7,513 nt of DNA from Verrucomicrobiota bacterium (GTDB lineage Bacteria; Verrucomicrobiota; Lentisphaeria; Victivallales; Victivallaceae), in NCBI GenBank assembly GCA_023459755.1, contig JAEWSS010000156.1, forward strand, positions 1 to 7,513, given 5' to 3'. Position 1 is the stretch's first letter, and every line of letters starts with the position of its first letter. Below, piece after piece: positions 1 through 5,159 of this stretch. Both the position numbers and the translations under genes were made by a program. The notes below the pieces were generated by a model. The model did no database searches and was not told where the DNA came from. It worked only from the letters and a program-made list of their open reading frames with translations.

Positions 1-84
1 TGCAATATCGGATCGGTGAAATCGCGGTTGAGCCGCAGCCGCGAGTTGCTGGTGGAGCTGCTCCACAAGCGCGGCATCGTTTAG
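1..84 (+). CDS. ECF-type sigma-70 factor, C-terminal end only (partial)
   Basis: The open frame enters from outside the window and stops at TAG 82-84, so only 27 residues are visible. They include G-S-V-K-S-R-L-S-R-S-R-E-L-L, which matches the end of the sigma region 4 helix-turn-helix of ECF sigma factors (consensus G-T-V-K-S-R-L-x-R-A-R-x-x-L). In that family this helix contacts the -35 element. The next gene, 94 nt downstream on the same strand, encodes a membrane protein with a zinc anti-sigma motif, which is the standard partner arrangement and supports the call. The promoter class and ECF subgroup cannot be read from the tail. A LuxR-type regulator has a similar helix, but the K-S-R-L-S-R-S-R signature and the neighbour favour sigma. 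Confidence 0.8.
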   Translation, partial: CNIGSVKSRLSRSRELLVELLHKRGIV

Positions 85-95
85 GCGGAAAAGTA

Positions 96-120
96 TTTCG
101 ACGCGGAATCGCGACCGAAA
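96..120 (+). repeat. Imperfect hairpin between the sigma and anti-sigma genes
   Basis: TTTCG (96-100) pairs with CGAAA (116-120). Inside it, CGCG (102-105) pairs with CGCG (110-113) around a GAAT loop, with a small 1-versus-2 nt internal loop. An A-rich stretch (AATAAAACGAATAAAAG) follows rather than a T-tract, so it does not look like an intrinsic terminator on the plus strand. It could be an RNA processing or stability element that sets the sigma:anti-sigma ratio, or chance. Confidence 0.3.
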
Positions 121-178
121 AATAAAACGAATAAAAGAATGGGGCATAAATTGGCGTATTGGGAGCATCGGCGGTATC

Positions 179-1066
179 ATGAGTGAGAAAAAATATTGCC
201 TGAACGACGAGTTGTTCAACCTCGCGCTGGACGGCGAGTACGAATTGACCGGCGAAAACCTCGCCCATCTCGACAGTTGCGAAGCATGCCGTCAACGCTA
301 TTCCGAACTGCGCAGACTTCATCTGCTGCTTTCCGATTACTGGGAAATCCCGACGAAGGAGTTCTCGACCGCCTTCATCCGGTTCAACGTTCACCGTAAA
401 CTGGCCGAGGAAAAACGCAATTCTTTTATCCGTAACATCCGCCCGCTCGGGATCGCCGCCGGCGCATTGATCGCAGCAGGCGCCGTGTTGCTGTTGAGCG
501 ATCTTTTTAAGCCGATACAAAAAAACGACAACGCCAGAGCAAATCTGAACATCGCAACCGCCAACGAAGCCGACGAATATCCATATTATCCGACCAGGCC
601 GGCAATCATGAACAACCGCAACGCATTGTCGCGACGGCTTGCGGTAAATCAACTTGGAACTCTGCCGATTGACCAGTTGATTCCGGTCGATGCCGGACGG
701 ACCAACACCGTATTGCTTTATCTGAAAGATCTGCTGGCCAGCCGTCAGGACGCTCTGACCAATATTGACGACAACGTCTCCCACGTTTGGACAACGTCGA
801 ATACCACTCAGGCCGCCGCCGATCTGGCCAAGCTGGTCGAAATACTTAAGTTGCAGGACAAATGCCGCTGGACAACCGACGAAAAGGGGAAAATCACCCT
901 TACCGCCGACCTGACCAAAGGACAACTGCTCCAGTTTGTCCGGGCTGCCGGATGGTACGACTGGGATCTGCTTAGTCCGCAGGCGCCGCAACCGGAAAGT
1001 TCAATTCTGCTCTCCGCTGAAGACGAGCCGGTTCACTATGAAATGACCGTCGTCGAAAGTTTTTGA
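179..1066 (+). CDS. Membrane-anchored zinc-motif anti-sigma factor
   Basis: This is a 295-residue protein that probably holds the upstream ECF sigma factor inactive at the inner membrane. Three parts are visible. The N-terminal cytoplasmic domain (about residues 1-88) has the ZAS-type motif H30-x3-C34-x2-C37, and C7 is a possible fourth zinc ligand. One hydrophobic, Gly/Ala-rich transmembrane helix spans about 89-110, with R85 and R88 before it, which fits an N-in topology. An extracytoplasmic region of about 185 residues follows. It starts with a polar Asn/Pro/Tyr-rich linker (112-160) and ends in an alpha/beta segment (about 175-295) that I do not recognise as a named domain. The start has only a weak Shine-Dalgarno (GGGAG 161-165, 13 nt away), and no other in-frame start fits. 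An intrinsic terminator follows. Anti-sigma identity is strong; the signal sensed is unknown. Confidence 0.82.
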   Translation: MSEKKYCLNDELFNLALDGEYELTGENLAHLDSCEACRQRYSELRRLHLLLSDYWEIPTKEFSTAFIRFNVHRKLAEEKRNSFIRNIRPLGIAAGALIAAGAVLLLSDLFKPIQKNDNARANLNIATANEADEYPYYPTRPAIMNNRNALSRRLAVNQLGTLPIDQLIPVDAGRTNTVLLYLKDLLASRQDALTNIDDNVSHVWTTSNTTQAAADLAKLVEILKLQDKCRWTTDEKGKITLTADLTKGQLLQFVRAAGWYDWDLLSPQAPQPESSILLSAEDEPVHYEMTVVESF

Positions 1067-1100
1067 ACCGCACTTTGGGGTTGAGCCTCTTTTTCCCGGC

Positions 1101-1136
1101 GACCGCCCGGATGTTTCCGTGCGGTCTTTATTTTTT
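1101..1136 (+). terminator. Intrinsic terminator of the sigma/anti-sigma operon
   Basis: GACCGC (1101-1106) pairs with GCGGTC (1121-1126). After one C-T mismatch, CGG (1108-1110) pairs with CCG (1117-1119) around the loop ATGTTT. The run TTTATTTTTT (1127-1136) follows immediately. It lies 34 nt after the anti-sigma stop codon and separates that unit from grpE. Confidence 0.92.
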
Positions 1137-1164
1137 ACCACTCCAGCCTTGCGGAAAGCCCGGA

Positions 1165-1183
1165 CCGCCGAGTTTTCCGGCGG
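1165..1183. repeat. Perfect 6-bp GC hairpin upstream of grpE
   Basis: CCGCCG (1165-1170) pairs perfectly with CGGCGG (1178-1183) around the 7-nt loop AGTTTTC. No T-tract follows, so it is not a terminator. It could be a protein-binding inverted repeat just upstream of the TTGACA at 1190. In GC-rich DNA a 6-bp stem also arises by chance. Confidence 0.3.
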
Positions 1184-1189
1184 CGCCGG

Positions 1190-1217
1190 TTGACAAATGC
1201 CAGGCCGCCGGCACAAT
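1190..1217 (+). promoter_or_regulatory. Possible secondary upstream promoter for grpE
   Basis: TTGACA (1190-1195) is a perfect sigma-70 -35 hexamer. After 16 nt comes CACAAT (1212-1217), a 4/6 match to the -10 consensus. The weak -10 and the better promoter downstream make this only a candidate. If active, it would give a leader of nearly 200 nt. Confidence 0.3.
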
Positions 1218-1265
1218 GCGAAATCTCGGCAAACACGGCTTTGCGGCAAATATGATGTGCCGGAC

Positions 1266-1294
1266 TTGACTTGACAGCGCTTTAAATGTATATT
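1266..1294 (+). promoter_or_regulatory. Sigma-70 promoter for the grpE-dnaJ-smpB-HNH operon
   Basis: TTGACT (1266-1271) and TATATT (1289-1294), each 5/6 to consensus, are separated by an ideal 17 nt. The -35 is embedded in the direct repeat TTGACTTGACA (1266-1276), which offers a second, perfect -35 (TTGACA 1271-1276). That one has only TATTGG (1294-1299) at 17 nt. The predicted start near 1301 leaves a leader of about 115 nt before grpE. Because the -10 sits at 1289-1294, the upstream in-frame ATG at 1286 would not be transcribed. No sigma-32-like or CIRCE element is seen. Confidence 0.65.
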
Positions 1295-1330
1295 ATTGGT
1301 TCGAAGTGTATGATTGTGCCGGCGATTCAC

Positions 1331-1359
1331 TGTCCGGGCGGCGGGCGCGGCCGCGGACA
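1331..1359 (+). promoter_or_regulatory. GC-rich hairpin in the grpE mRNA leader
   Basis: TGTCCG (1331-1336) pairs with CGGACA (1354-1359). Three further inner pairs are possible (GGC 1337-1339 with GCC, reading G1350 C1351 C1352) with G1353 bulged. It would form in the leader about 46 nt before the grpE Shine-Dalgarno. It has no T-tract. I could not find a segment complementary to GGAGG in the leader, so a classical RNA thermometer is not evident. Confidence 0.35.
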
Positions 1360-1417
1360 AAAGTTGGAAGACAACGCCGGGAAGTCAGTATATAAAGCGC
1401 CATTGGAGGATAGTATT

Positions 1418-2026
1418 ATGGAATTTGATCAAGTTTTTGACGGAAACGAGATCCCGGTCAAACCGCCGGCCGAGGATGCACTGGCCGGAATGGAGGAACA
1501 TATGAAGTCTGCGGAAAACGCAAAAACGGAAGCTCCGAAAGCCAGTCCGGCGGAAGACGAACTGGCTAAACTGCGTACTGAAAACGCCGAACTTCAGGAC
1601 AAGTATCTGCGGTCGCAGGCCGATTATCAGAACTACCGCAAGCGCATGTCCAAGGATATGGCGGCGATGCGCAACTTCGCGGTGATCGAAACGGTGACGC
1701 CGTTTATTCAGCTTTTCGACAACTTTTCCATGGCGGTTCAAGCCGCCAAGAAAAGCGATAATCTTGACGCCATCGTCAAGGGGCTTTCCATGATCGACGA
1801 TCAATATAAGAAGTCATTGGACGAACTCAATATCACACGGTTCGACGCCGTTAACGCCAAGTTCGACCACAACCTGCACGAGGCGGTCGCCAGCGAAAAC
1901 AGCGACACGGTTCCCGAAGGCGTTGTGATCCGGCAGTGGAACTGCGGCTACAAACTCGGTGACCAGCTGCTGCGTCCGGCCCGCGTGGTCGTTTCCGCCG
2001 GGCCCGGAGAAAAAAAGGAGCAATAA
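1418..2026 (+). CDS. grpE: GrpE, nucleotide-exchange factor for DnaK
   Basis: GrpE is a cytoplasmic homodimer that releases ADP from DnaK (Hsp70) and so resets the chaperone cycle. The start at 1418 is chosen because GGAGG (1405-1409) lies 8 nt upstream and the longer in-frame ATG at 1286 overlaps the promoter. The result is 202 residues, close to the family's usual length of 180-210. Residues 1-45 are acidic and probably disordered. About 46-90 form the long dimerising coiled coil, including the family segment Q67-A-D-Y-Q-N-Y-R-K-R76. About 91-140 form the helical bundle (L99-F-D-N102). About 141-198 form the beta domain with the signature F149-D-H-N-L-H-E-A-V157, then V165-P-E-G-V-V and W174-N-C-G-Y-K-L-G. 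dnaJ follows 6 nt later. dnaK and hrcA are not in the window. Confidence 0.97.
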   Translation: MEFDQVFDGNEIPVKPPAEDALAGMEEHMKSAENAKTEAPKASPAEDELAKLRTENAELQDKYLRSQADYQNYRKRMSKDMAAMRNFAVIETVTPFIQLFDNFSMAVQAAKKSDNLDAIVKGLSMIDDQYKKSLDELNITRFDAVNAKFDHNLHEAVASENSDTVPEGVVIRQWNCGYKLGDQLLRPARVVVSAGPGEKKEQ

Positions 2027-2032
2027 TCAGCT

Positions 2033-3181
2033 ATGGCCGACTATTATCAGACTCTCGGCGTGTCAAAAGACGCCAGCGCCGATGAAATAAAAAAGGCATA
2101 CCGCAAACTTGCCATAAAATATCACCCGGACAAAAACCCCGGCAACAAGGAAGCGGAGAACAAATTTAAAGACATCTCCGCCGCCTACGAGGTACTGTCC
2201 GACCCGAAAAAACGCCAGCAGTACGACCAGTTCGGCTCCGCCGCGTTTGAAAACGGCGGAATGCCGCCTCCGGGTCAGGGCGGCGCCGGATTCGGCGGAT
2301 TCGACTTTTCCGACCTCTTCGGAGGCGGCGGCGGCAGCGCCGGCGGATTCGATTTTTCCGACCTTTTCGGAGGCGGCGGACGCTCCAGACGGCGCGCCAG
2401 CGACGCGGCTGAAGGCTCCGATTTGCGCTACAACCTCGGCATTTCGTTTGAGGACGCAGTGCTCGGCGTCGACCGCAAAATCGTGGTTCCGCGGTTGACC
2501 AAATGCGAAAAATGCGGCGGTTCCGGCTGCAAGCCGGGCACCTCGCGCAAGGCGTGCGTCAAGTGCGCCGGATCGGGATTCATCACCGTCAATCAGGGAT
2601 TTTTCCAGGTTCGTCAGCCGTGTCCGCAGTGCCACGGTACCGGCCAGATGGTCGAGAGCCCGTGCGAAAACTGCCGCGGCGACGGTCGGGTGAGAATCGA
2701 AAAAACTTTGCAGATTCATGTTCCGCCGGGGGTGGACAGCGGATCGCGGCTTCGCGTTGCCGGAGAAGGCGACGCCGGAGTGCGCGGCGGACGCAGCGGC
2801 GACCTCTATGTGTTCATTCAGGTGGCCGACAACCCGGTGTTCCAGCGCAATGACAGCGACCTGCTCTGCGAACTTCCGGTCGACTTCGTCACCGCGGCCA
2901 TCGGCGGCACAGTGGACGTTCCAACCGTGACCGGCAAGGCTACGGTGAAAATCGCCCCCGGAACCCAGTCCGGCACGCTGATGCGGATCAAAGGCAAGGG
3001 AATGCCGTCTCTGCGCGGCGGCGGACGCGGCGACCTCCATGTCCGGATTAAGGTGGAAACCCCCGCTAATCTGAGCGCGGAGCAGATAAAAATGTTTGAG
3101 GATATGCGCAAGTCAATGACCGCCGGAAACCAGCCGATCGCCGGAGATTTCCGGGTCAAGGCGGCGAAGTTCCTCAAGTAG
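2033..3181 (+). CDS. dnaJ: DnaJ, class A (type I) Hsp40 co-chaperone
   Basis: DnaJ delivers unfolded proteins to DnaK and stimulates its ATPase. All class A parts are present in 382 residues, the usual length. The J domain is 1-70 with the catalytic H31-P32-D33. The Gly/Phe region is about 75-117. The zinc-finger domain has four CxxCxGxG repeats starting at C158, C175, C197 and C211. Two beta-sandwich substrate-binding domains and a dimerisation tail follow (about 225-382). AAGGAG (2015-2020), inside the grpE 3' end, lies 12 nt before the ATG; the gap to grpE is only 6 nt, so the two are co-transcribed and probably translationally linked. The oddity is a tandem 16-residue duplication in the G/F region (88-100 and 104-116). 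smpB begins 20 nt after the stop. Confidence 0.98.
   Translation: MADYYQTLGVSKDASADEIKKAYRKLAIKYHPDKNPGNKEAENKFKDISAAYEVLSDPKKRQQYDQFGSAAFENGGMPPPGQGGAGFGGFDFSDLFGGGGGSAGGFDFSDLFGGGGRSRRRASDAAEGSDLRYNLGISFEDAVLGVDRKIVVPRLTKCEKCGGSGCKPGTSRKACVKCAGSGFITVNQGFFQVRQPCPQCHGTGQMVESPCENCRGDGRVRIEKTLQIHVPPGVDSGSRLRVAGEGDAGVRGGRSGDLYVFIQVADNPVFQRNDSDLLCELPVDFVTAAIGGTVDVPTVTGKATVKIAPGTQSGTLMRIKGKGMPSLRGGGRGDLHVRIKVETPANLSAEQIKMFEDMRKSMTAGNQPIAGDFRVKAAKFLK
2294..2379 (+). repeat. Tandem 48-nt direct repeat inside the dnaJ G/F region
   Basis: Copy 1 (2294-2331) and copy 2 (2342-2379) match at 36 of 38 positions with a 48-nt period. Both differences are synonymous third-position changes (GAC/GAT and CTC/CTT). 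Each copy encodes [13 protein letters not shown], that is, a D-L-F motif framed by glycines. Confidence 0.9.
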
Positions 3182-3201
3182 CAACAGAAAAAGGCTTTAT
3201 T

Positions 3202-3687
3202 ATGGGCGCGGCAAAAAAAGACAACGAATCAAACAACCCGGTACTGGCCGAGAATCGCAAGGCACGCCATGACTACCAGATTCTGGAAGCCATGGAGGCC
3301 GGCATCGATCTGGTCGGAACCGAGGTGAAAAGCTGCCGCGCCCGGCATATCGCCATGGTGGACGCCTATGTTTCAATCGAAAAAGGTCAGGCCTTTCTCT
3401 ACAACGTAAACATTGCGCAGTATGAACACGGCAACCGCTTCAACCACAACACCACCCAAAAGCGCCGTCTGCTGCTGCACAAGCGCGAAATCCTCAAACT
3501 TCAGCAGCAGGTGCGCGAAAAAGGGTTGACCATTGTACCGCTCAAATTTTATTTAAAGGGCGGACTGGTCAAAGTGGAGATTGCATTATGCCGGGGCAAA
3601 ACGTTCGGCGACAAACGCGAAACGCTCCGCGAACGTCAGGATGACATGGAGGCGCGGCGCGCAATCGCCGCATCACGACGCAAATGA
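3202..3687 (+). CDS. smpB: SmpB, tmRNA-binding protein of trans-translation
   Basis: SmpB binds tmRNA (ssrA) and carries it into ribosomes stalled on broken mRNA, so that the nascent chain is tagged and the ribosome freed. The protein is 161 residues, the typical length. Family blocks visible in order are E17-N-R-K-A-R-H-D-Y25, G39-T-E-V-K-S44, H76-G-N followed by N81-H-N, L90-L-L-H-K-R-E-I97, K107-G-L-T-I-V-P-L-K115 and V123-K-V-E-I-A-L. The last is followed by R-G-K and D137-K-R-E, then a basic C-terminal helix that in the family enters the empty mRNA channel. The Shine-Dalgarno is modest (AAAAAGG ending at 3194, 7 nt from ATG). The gene is 20 nt after dnaJ and shares an ATGA with the HNH gene. 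No tmRNA gene is next to it. Confidence 0.97.
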   Translation: MGAAKKDNESNNPVLAENRKARHDYQILEAMEAGIDLVGTEVKSCRARHIAMVDAYVSIEKGQAFLYNVNIAQYEHGNRFNHNTTQKRRLLLHKREILKLQQQVREKGLTIVPLKFYLKGGLVKVEIALCRGKTFGDKRETLRERQDDMEARRAIAASRRK

Positions 3688-4013
3688 GCGACTGGTTTGA
3701 ACCGCTGGCCGACAAAAAGGCGATCGCACGCGAACGGGAAAAAGCCCGTGAACTGCGCGCTTCGTCCTGGTGGAAAAACACGCTGGCGCAGGGAATATGC
3801 CACTACTGCGGCGGACACTTCCCCCCGGAAGAACTGACCATGGATCACATCGTTCCGGTGGCCAGAGGCGGCAAATCAACCCGAGGCAACGTGGTTCCGT
3901 GCTGTAAGGAATGCAACAACCGGAAAAAATATCTGACTCCGGTGGAAATGATCCTGAATGCGGCGGAAGAACCAACCGACCGCCACGGCAAAGAACCCGA
4001 AGCCGGACAATAA
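3684..4013 (+). CDS. Small HNH-family nuclease coupled to smpB
   Basis: This 109-residue protein consists almost wholly of a basic N-terminal helix (R16-E-R-E-K-A-R-E-L-R25, then W29-W30-K) and an HNH fold. C39-x2-C42 and C74-x2-C77 form the structural zinc site. The nuclease core is D54-H55-I-V-P, then R61-G-G, then G68-N69-V-V-P, then E76-C77-N78-N79-R80-K-K. H55 would be the general base, and the usual last histidine is an asparagine (HNN form, common in this superfamily). The family is nonspecific or nicking DNA endonucleases; the true substrate is unknown. ATG 3684-3686 overlaps the smpB stop (ATGA) and no Shine-Dalgarno is seen, so translation probably depends on ribosomes finishing smpB. 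A terminator follows. I recall similar stand-alone HNH proteins in deltaproteobacteria, from memory only. Confidence 0.88.
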   Translation: MSDWFEPLADKKAIAREREKARELRASSWWKNTLAQGICHYCGGHFPPEELTMDHIVPVARGGKSTRGNVVPCCKECNNRKKYLTPVEMILNAAEEPTDRHGKEPEAGQ

Positions 4014-4035
4014 AACCTGCTCATAAGAACAAAAC

Positions 4036-4083
4036 GACCGGAACCGCGGGCGAAATCCCACAACGGCTCCGGTCATTTTTTTT
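4036..4083. terminator. Terminator between the convergent HNH and queA operons
   Basis: GACCGGA (4036-4042) pairs with TCCGGTC (4068-4074). After an A-C mismatch, CCG (4044-4046) pairs with CGG (4064-4066), and GGG (4048-4050) can pair with CCC (4057-4059) at the top. On the plus strand T(8) at 4076-4083 follows, a strong intrinsic terminator for the grpE-HNH unit. On the minus strand the stem is followed by GTTTTGTTCTT, so it may also serve queA, whose stop is at 4091-4093. Confidence 0.88.
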
Positions 4084-4090
4084 CGCAGGC

Positions 4091-5158
4091 TTAATACAAC
4101 AGCATGCAGTCGCCGTAACTGTAAAATCTCATCTTCGCCTCAATCGCCTTGCGGTAGGCCGCCAGCACCATCTCGCGCTCGCAGAAACACGACACCAGCA
4201 TCAGCAGTGTGCTTTTGGGCAGATGAAAATTGGTCAACAGCATGTCCTCGCCGTGCGGTATCTTGGGCGGATAAAGAAAAATATTGGTGGAACCCGACTG
4301 GCCGACCACCCGTTTTTCCGCCTCCGACCAGCAGCTTTCCAGAACTCGCACCGTGGTGGTGCCGACCGCCAGAACCTTGCGGCCGCGACTGCGGGTGTCA
4401 TTGATCAACCCCGCCACGGTGTCCGGAAGCATGTAGTTTTCATAATGCATCACATGACGGCTCACATCGTCCACGCTGACCGGCTTGAACGTTCCGGGGC
4501 CGACATGAAGTGTAAGCGTTGCCCGGTTGATCCCGGCGGCGGAGAGCTTTTCCAGCAGCTCCGGTGTAAAATGCAGACCGGCGGTCGGCGCCGCCACTGC
4601 ACCGTACTGCCTGGCGAAAACCGTCTGATAGCGGGTTTCGTCCTCGGCATCGGCCTCGTGCCGGATGTATGGCGGCAGCGGCAAATGACCGCAGGCGTGC
4701 TGAATCGCCAGATAGTCCGGCGACGAAAAATCAACAATAAAACTGCCGTCATCCAAATGATCGACCACGGTGAAGCTGTAGTCGCTAAGCTGATTTTTCA
4801 GGTCAAACAACCGGACAAAAGTTCCGGCTTTCGCCCGTTTCCCCGGCTTCAGAAACACCTTCCAGCGACTGCCGTCCGAACCGGGAATCATCTCAATCTG
4901 CAGAGCCTCGAATCCGGCGGCGGCAACGTCCCCGTTCTTGCAGCCGAACAACCGACAGTTCATTACCTTGGTGTCGTTTGAAATCAATGCGTCGCCTGAA
5001 CTCAGGAAGTCGCAGATCGCCGGAAACGGCAATATTTCAGTTTCACCGGTCACGCGATTCAGCGTCATCATCCGCGACCCGTCACGACGGGCGGCGGGAT
5101 GCTGGGCAATCAGTTCAGGTGGCAGATCGTAGTCAAACAAAGCGGTTGAAAGCGTCAT
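4091..5158 (-). CDS. queA: QueA, S-adenosylmethionine:tRNA ribosyltransferase-isomerase
   Basis: QueA transfers and isomerises the ribose of S-adenosylmethionine onto preQ1 at the tRNA wobble position (34), making epoxyqueuosine, the next-to-last queuosine step. The start at 5158 is preferred: AGGAGA (5176-5171) is 12 nt upstream, the protein then begins M-T-L-S-T-A-L-F-D-Y-D-L-P-P like the family, and the longer start at 5206 would overlap the rhomboid gene by 47 nt. This gives 355 residues, the usual size. Family blocks are L-P-P-E-L-I-A-Q, S-N-D-T-K-V, A190-P-T-A-G-L-H-F-T198, H218-V-G-P-G-T-F, G266-T-T-T-V-R-V-L-E-S and T309-N-F-H-L-P-K-S-T-L-L-M-L-V-S. The C-terminus is near-consensus F-Y-S-Y-G-D-C-M-L-L-Y. 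The rhomboid stop is 1 nt upstream (TGACATG), so translation is probably coupled. No other queuosine gene is in the window. Confidence 0.97.
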   Translation of the reverse strand: MTLSTALFDYDLPPELIAQHPAARRDGSRMMTLNRVTGETEILPFPAICDFLSSGDALISNDTKVMNCRLFGCKNGDVAAAGFEALQIEMIPGSDGSRWKVFLKPGKRAKAGTFVRLFDLKNQLSDYSFTVVDHLDDGSFIVDFSSPDYLAIQHACGHLPLPPYIRHEADAEDETRYQTVFARQYGAVAAPTAGLHFTPELLEKLSAAGINRATLTLHVGPGTFKPVSVDDVSRHVMHYENYMLPDTVAGLINDTRSRGRKVLAVGTTTVRVLESCWSEAEKRVVGQSGSTNIFLYPPKIPHGEDMLLTNFHLPKSTLLMLVSCFCEREMVLAAYRKAIEAKMRFYSYGDCMLLY

Positions 5159-5159
5159 G

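Larger units (their letters stand above)
1137..1417 (+). other. Gene-free interval between the anti-sigma terminator and grpE
   Basis: I find no credible coding sequence on either strand here; the open frames are short, unlike any known family, and cross the terminator or promoter. The interval holds a GC hairpin at 1165-1183, a possible weak promoter near 1190-1217, the main grpE promoter at 1266-1294, and an untranslated leader with a second GC-rich hairpin at 1331-1359. No CIRCE inverted repeat (the HrcA operator common before grpE/dnaK/groE) is visible. Confidence 0.7.

Noticed and set aside
1389..1397. TATATAAAG resembling a -10 box just before the grpE Shine-Dalgarno.
   Set aside because: There is no -35 at a usable distance (the nearest, TTGGAA, is about 21 nt away), and the transcript would start in or just before the ribosome site.
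1286..1417. Upstream in-frame ATG extending GrpE by 44 residues.
   Set aside because: The ATG sits on the predicted -10 region of the promoter, the extension has no GrpE similarity, and a GGAGG site supports the start at 1418.
1137..1417. Search for a CIRCE operator (TTAGCACTC-N9-GAGTGCTAA) or an RNA thermometer hiding GGAGG.
   Set aside because: Neither the inverted repeat nor a CCTCC-like complement is present between the terminator and grpE.
2063..3040. Long minus-strand open frame (325 codons) opposite dnaJ.
   Set aside because: It is the antisense shadow of a well-supported dnaJ: Ala-rich, with no family resemblance. The regular codon usage of dnaJ explains the lack of stops.
4014..4090. 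Possible tmRNA (ssrA) gene after smpB and HNH.
   Set aside because: Only 77 nt lie between the HNH and queA stop codons, and they are filled by the terminator hairpin.
3911..4981. Long plus-strand open frame (356 codons) opposite queA.
   Set aside because: It runs through the terminator and antisense to queA, is rich in His/Arg/Gln as complement frames are, and has no recognisable motif.
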